Shown one piece after another: positions 5,828 to 7,274 of a stretch of 7,274 bases of DNA. The notes under the pieces are model-generated. The model made no database searches. It had not been told where the DNA came from and was given only the letters and a program-made list of their open reading frames with translations. The first letter of the stretch is position 1. Each line of letters starts with the position of its first letter. The DNA is from Rhodospirillales bacterium (GTDB lineage Bacteria; Pseudomonadota; Alphaproteobacteria; UBA828), in contig JAPOPO010000091.1 of assembly GCA_026712885.1 (NCBI GenBank), forward strand, positions 1 to 7,274. The letters run 5' to 3'. The position numbers and the translations under genes are program-made.

Positions 5828-5935
5828 CCGGGCCGTCAGGCCCGGAGCGCGCGACCGCGCGCCGCGCCGTATGGCGCGTAGTGTCGCGCGTCAACGCGCG
5901 CGGAGCGCACGATCGAGCGGAGCGAGCGCCCGGCG
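5828..5935. repeat. Cluster of four perfect tetraloop hairpins (REP-like element) in the thiolase-hydratase gap
   Basis: The 194-nt gap between the thiolase and hydratase genes holds four consecutive perfect stem-loops, each with a 4-nt loop: CCGGGCC-GTCA-GGCCCGG (5828-5845), GCGCGC-GACC-GCGCGC (5847-5862), CGCGCC-GTAT-GGCGCG (5863-5878) and CGCGCG-TCAA-CGCGCG (5885-5900). A 15-nt unit CGGAGCGCGCGACCG (5843-5857) recurs with two changes at 5901-5915. The right end (5903-5935) continues with GAGCG-rich sequence. No T run follows, so this is not an ordinary terminator. It resembles bacterial REP/BIME-type palindromic repeats, which settle between genes of an operon. Whether it recurs in the genome cannot be seen here. 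Confidence 0.65.
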
Positions 5936-5965
5936 ACTGAGGGAAATGAAGAAAGGGAGAGGGGC

Positions 5966-6748
5966 ATGAGCGAGAGCGCCGTGCTGGTCGAGACCGCGGG
6001 CCGGGCAGGGATCATCACCATCAACCGGCCGGAGCGGCTGAACGCGCTCGATGTGCCGACCTGCGGCGCACTCGACGACGCCGTGAGCCAGGTCGAGGCG
6101 GATGAGGCGGTGCGGGTCGTGGTGCTCACCGGGGCGGGCCGCGCGTTCGTGGCCGGCGGCGACATCGCCGATCTCGACTCGCGCCGGGGCCTCGCCCACT
6201 ACGAGGAGTTTGCGGAACCGATCCACCGGCTCTTCCGCCGGATCGAGACCCTGGACAAGCCCACCATCGCCGCCGTCAACGGCTTCGCGCTCGGCGGCGG
6301 GGCGGAACTGATGCTGTCCACCGACATCAGGGTGCTCTCCTCGGCGGCAAAGATCGGCGTGCCCGAGATCAATCTCGGGCTCTTCCCCGGCGCCGGCGGC
6401 TCGCAGCGCCTGATCCGCCAAATTCCCCTGTGTCGTGCCAAGGAGATGATGTTCTCCGGGGCGCCCATCGGCGCGGAGGAGGCGGTAGCGCTTGGCCTCG
6501 CCAACCGTATCGTCGAGCCGGAGGCGCTAATGCAGGAGACGCTGGCGCTTGCCGAGAGGATCGCGGACAAGTCGCCGCTCGTGCTTCGCCTGCTCAAGCG
6601 TACCATCGATGCCGGCGCCGACATGCCGCTGCCGGCGGCGCTTGCCCACGAGCAGGCCATGATCTCGCTGGTGCTCGACAGCGAGGATGCCCACGAGGGT
6701 TGCCAGGCGTTTCTGGAGAAGCGCAAGGCCAGCTTCAAGGGCGCCTGA
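5966..6748 (+). CDS. Enoyl-CoA hydratase/isomerase family protein
   Basis: The 260-residue product has the full length of a crotonase-fold enoyl-CoA hydratase, which adds water to trans-2-enoyl-CoA in beta-oxidation. The early motif ITINRPERLNALD (17-29) is followed by the two segments that build the oxyanion hole, AFVAGGDI (60-67) and NGFALGGGAEL (105-115). The two catalytic glutamates of hydratases are both present: Glu114 in GGGAEL and Glu134 in GVPEINLGLFPGAGGSQRL. This favours a true hydratase over isomerase or hydrolase members that lack one of them. The C-terminal SEDAHEGCQAFLEKRKASF (239-257) is the typical family ending. The ribosome site AGGGAGA (5954-5960) precedes the ATG. The gene follows the thiolase after the hairpin cluster and precedes the acyl-CoA dehydrogenase by 3 nt. 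The acyl chain it handles cannot be told. Confidence 0.94.
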   Translation: MSESAVLVETAGRAGIITINRPERLNALDVPTCGALDDAVSQVEADEAVRVVVLTGAGRAFVAGGDIADLDSRRGLAHYEEFAEPIHRLFRRIETLDKPTIAAVNGFALGGGAELMLSTDIRVLSSAAKIGVPEINLGLFPGAGGSQRLIRQIPLCRAKEMMFSGAPIGAEEAVALGLANRIVEPEALMQETLALAERIADKSPLVLRLLKRTIDAGADMPLPAALAHEQAMISLVLDSEDAHEGCQAFLEKRKASFKGA

Positions 6749-6751
6749 GCG

Positions 6752-7274
6752 GTGGACGTCCAGCTCACCGAGGAACAGGCGCTGATGCTCGAAACGGCGC
6801 GGCGCATCGGTGCCGAGTACGGTCTCGACTATTGGCGGGCGCTGGACGAAGCGGGCGCCTACCCGAGCGCCATGTGGCAGGCGATCTGCGACGCGGGCTT
6901 CGGCGGCATCGCGCTGCCGGAGGAGCACGGCGGCGCCGGGCTGGGCATGCGCGACCAGGCGCTGGTGATCGAGGCGCTCTGCGAGGCCGGTGCGGGCAGC
7001 ACCCTAGCCCAGATCTTCATGGTGAACCCGATCTTCGGCGGCGTCGCCATCGCGCGCTACGGCACGGAGGCGATGCGCCGCGACCTGCTGCCACCGCTCG
7101 TCGCCGGCGACATCGAGTGCTGCATGGCGCTCACCGAGCCGGACGCCGGCACCAACAGCCTGGAGCTTCGCACCTTCGCCGAGGCCCACGGCAACGGCTG
7201 GCGCCTCAACGGGCGCAAGATCTGGATCTCGGCGGTGCCGACGGCGGACAAGATGCTGGTGGTGGCCCGTACCA
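6752..7274 (+). CDS. Acyl-CoA dehydrogenase family protein (N-terminal part, 3' end outside window)
   Basis: A frame opens at a GTG (6752-6754), 3 nt after the hydratase stop, and remains open to the window edge, giving about 174 residues. The protein begins MDVQLTEEQALMLETARRI, the usual helical start of acyl-CoA dehydrogenases. It continues with GFGGIALPEEHGGAGLGM, GAGSTLAQIF and the flavin-contacting block CMALTEPDAGTNSLEL, followed by NGWRLNGRKIWISAV, whose Trp-Ile-Ser contacts the FAD isoalloxazine in this family. These enzymes introduce the 2,3 double bond in acyl-CoA and pass electrons to ETF. The catalytic base and C-terminal helical domain are beyond the window. The 3-nt spacing and absence of a strong separate ribosome site suggest translational coupling with the hydratase. 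It would act just before the hydratase in the same pathway. Confidence 0.92.
   Translation, partial: MDVQLTEEQALMLETARRIGAEYGLDYWRALDEAGAYPSAMWQAICDAGFGGIALPEEHGGAGLGMRDQALVIEALCEAGAGSTLAQIFMVNPIFGGVAIARYGTEAMRRDLLPPLVAGDIECCMALTEPDAGTNSLELRTFAEAHGNGWRLNGRKIWISAVPTADKMLVVART

Noticed and set aside
4515..5894. Long - strand open frame (459 codons) opposite the thiolase
   Set aside because: It is antisense to a clearly conserved thiolase. Its translation is rich in Arg, Ala, Gly and His without family motifs, as expected when high-GC codons keep the opposite strand open.

Overview
The window looks like chromosome of a high-GC alphaproteobacterium. The basis is overall composition, an AapJ/BztA-type amino-acid binding protein, an alphaproteobacterial-looking elongator tRNA-Met, and protein sequences typical of that class. 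No species can be named from the sequence alone.

Left part (1 to about 2110). The C-terminal end of a LivM-type branched-chain amino-acid ABC permease runs into the window on the + strand. It converges on a DAO-family FAD-dependent oxidoreductase on the - strand, whose composition is visibly less GC-rich than the right half. Beyond that gene lies a + strand remnant of the C-terminal end of a serine recombinase. Its reading frame runs straight into an elongator tRNA-Met gene (2115-2190, - strand) and stops at the anticodon. The tRNA has a clear sigma-70-type promoter and its own hairpin terminator, and the recombinase frame also reads through that hairpin. This arrangement is the usual scar of a tRNA-integrated element, so the part to the left of the tRNA may be acquired DNA.

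Middle (2191-3539). A complete periplasmic amino-acid binding protein (AapJ-like) lies on the - strand, with no permease or ATPase genes beside it. A 250-nt divergent intergenic region follows, with an AT-rich promoter-like core, a perfect 12-bp inverted repeat, and a small hairpin over the start codon of the next gene.

Right part (3540-7274). Four + strand genes form a probable operon: the beta subunit of a toluene-4-monooxygenase-type diiron hydroxylase (TmoE-like), an SCP2-type thiolase, an enoyl-CoA hydratase, and the start of an acyl-CoA dehydrogenase. The expected alpha (diiron) subunit, gamma subunit, ferredoxin, effector and reductase are not next to the beta subunit. The inferred logic is hydroxylation of a hydrocarbon or other hydrophobic substrate, activation to a CoA thioester, and beta-oxidation ending in thiolytic cleavage. 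The thiolase-hydratase gap holds a cluster of four perfect tetraloop hairpins that resembles a REP-like palindromic element.

The best leads are the beta subunit sitting apart from its partners in a CoA-pathway operon, the thiolase with HDAA in place of HDCF, the hairpin cluster, and the recombinase/tRNA junction.
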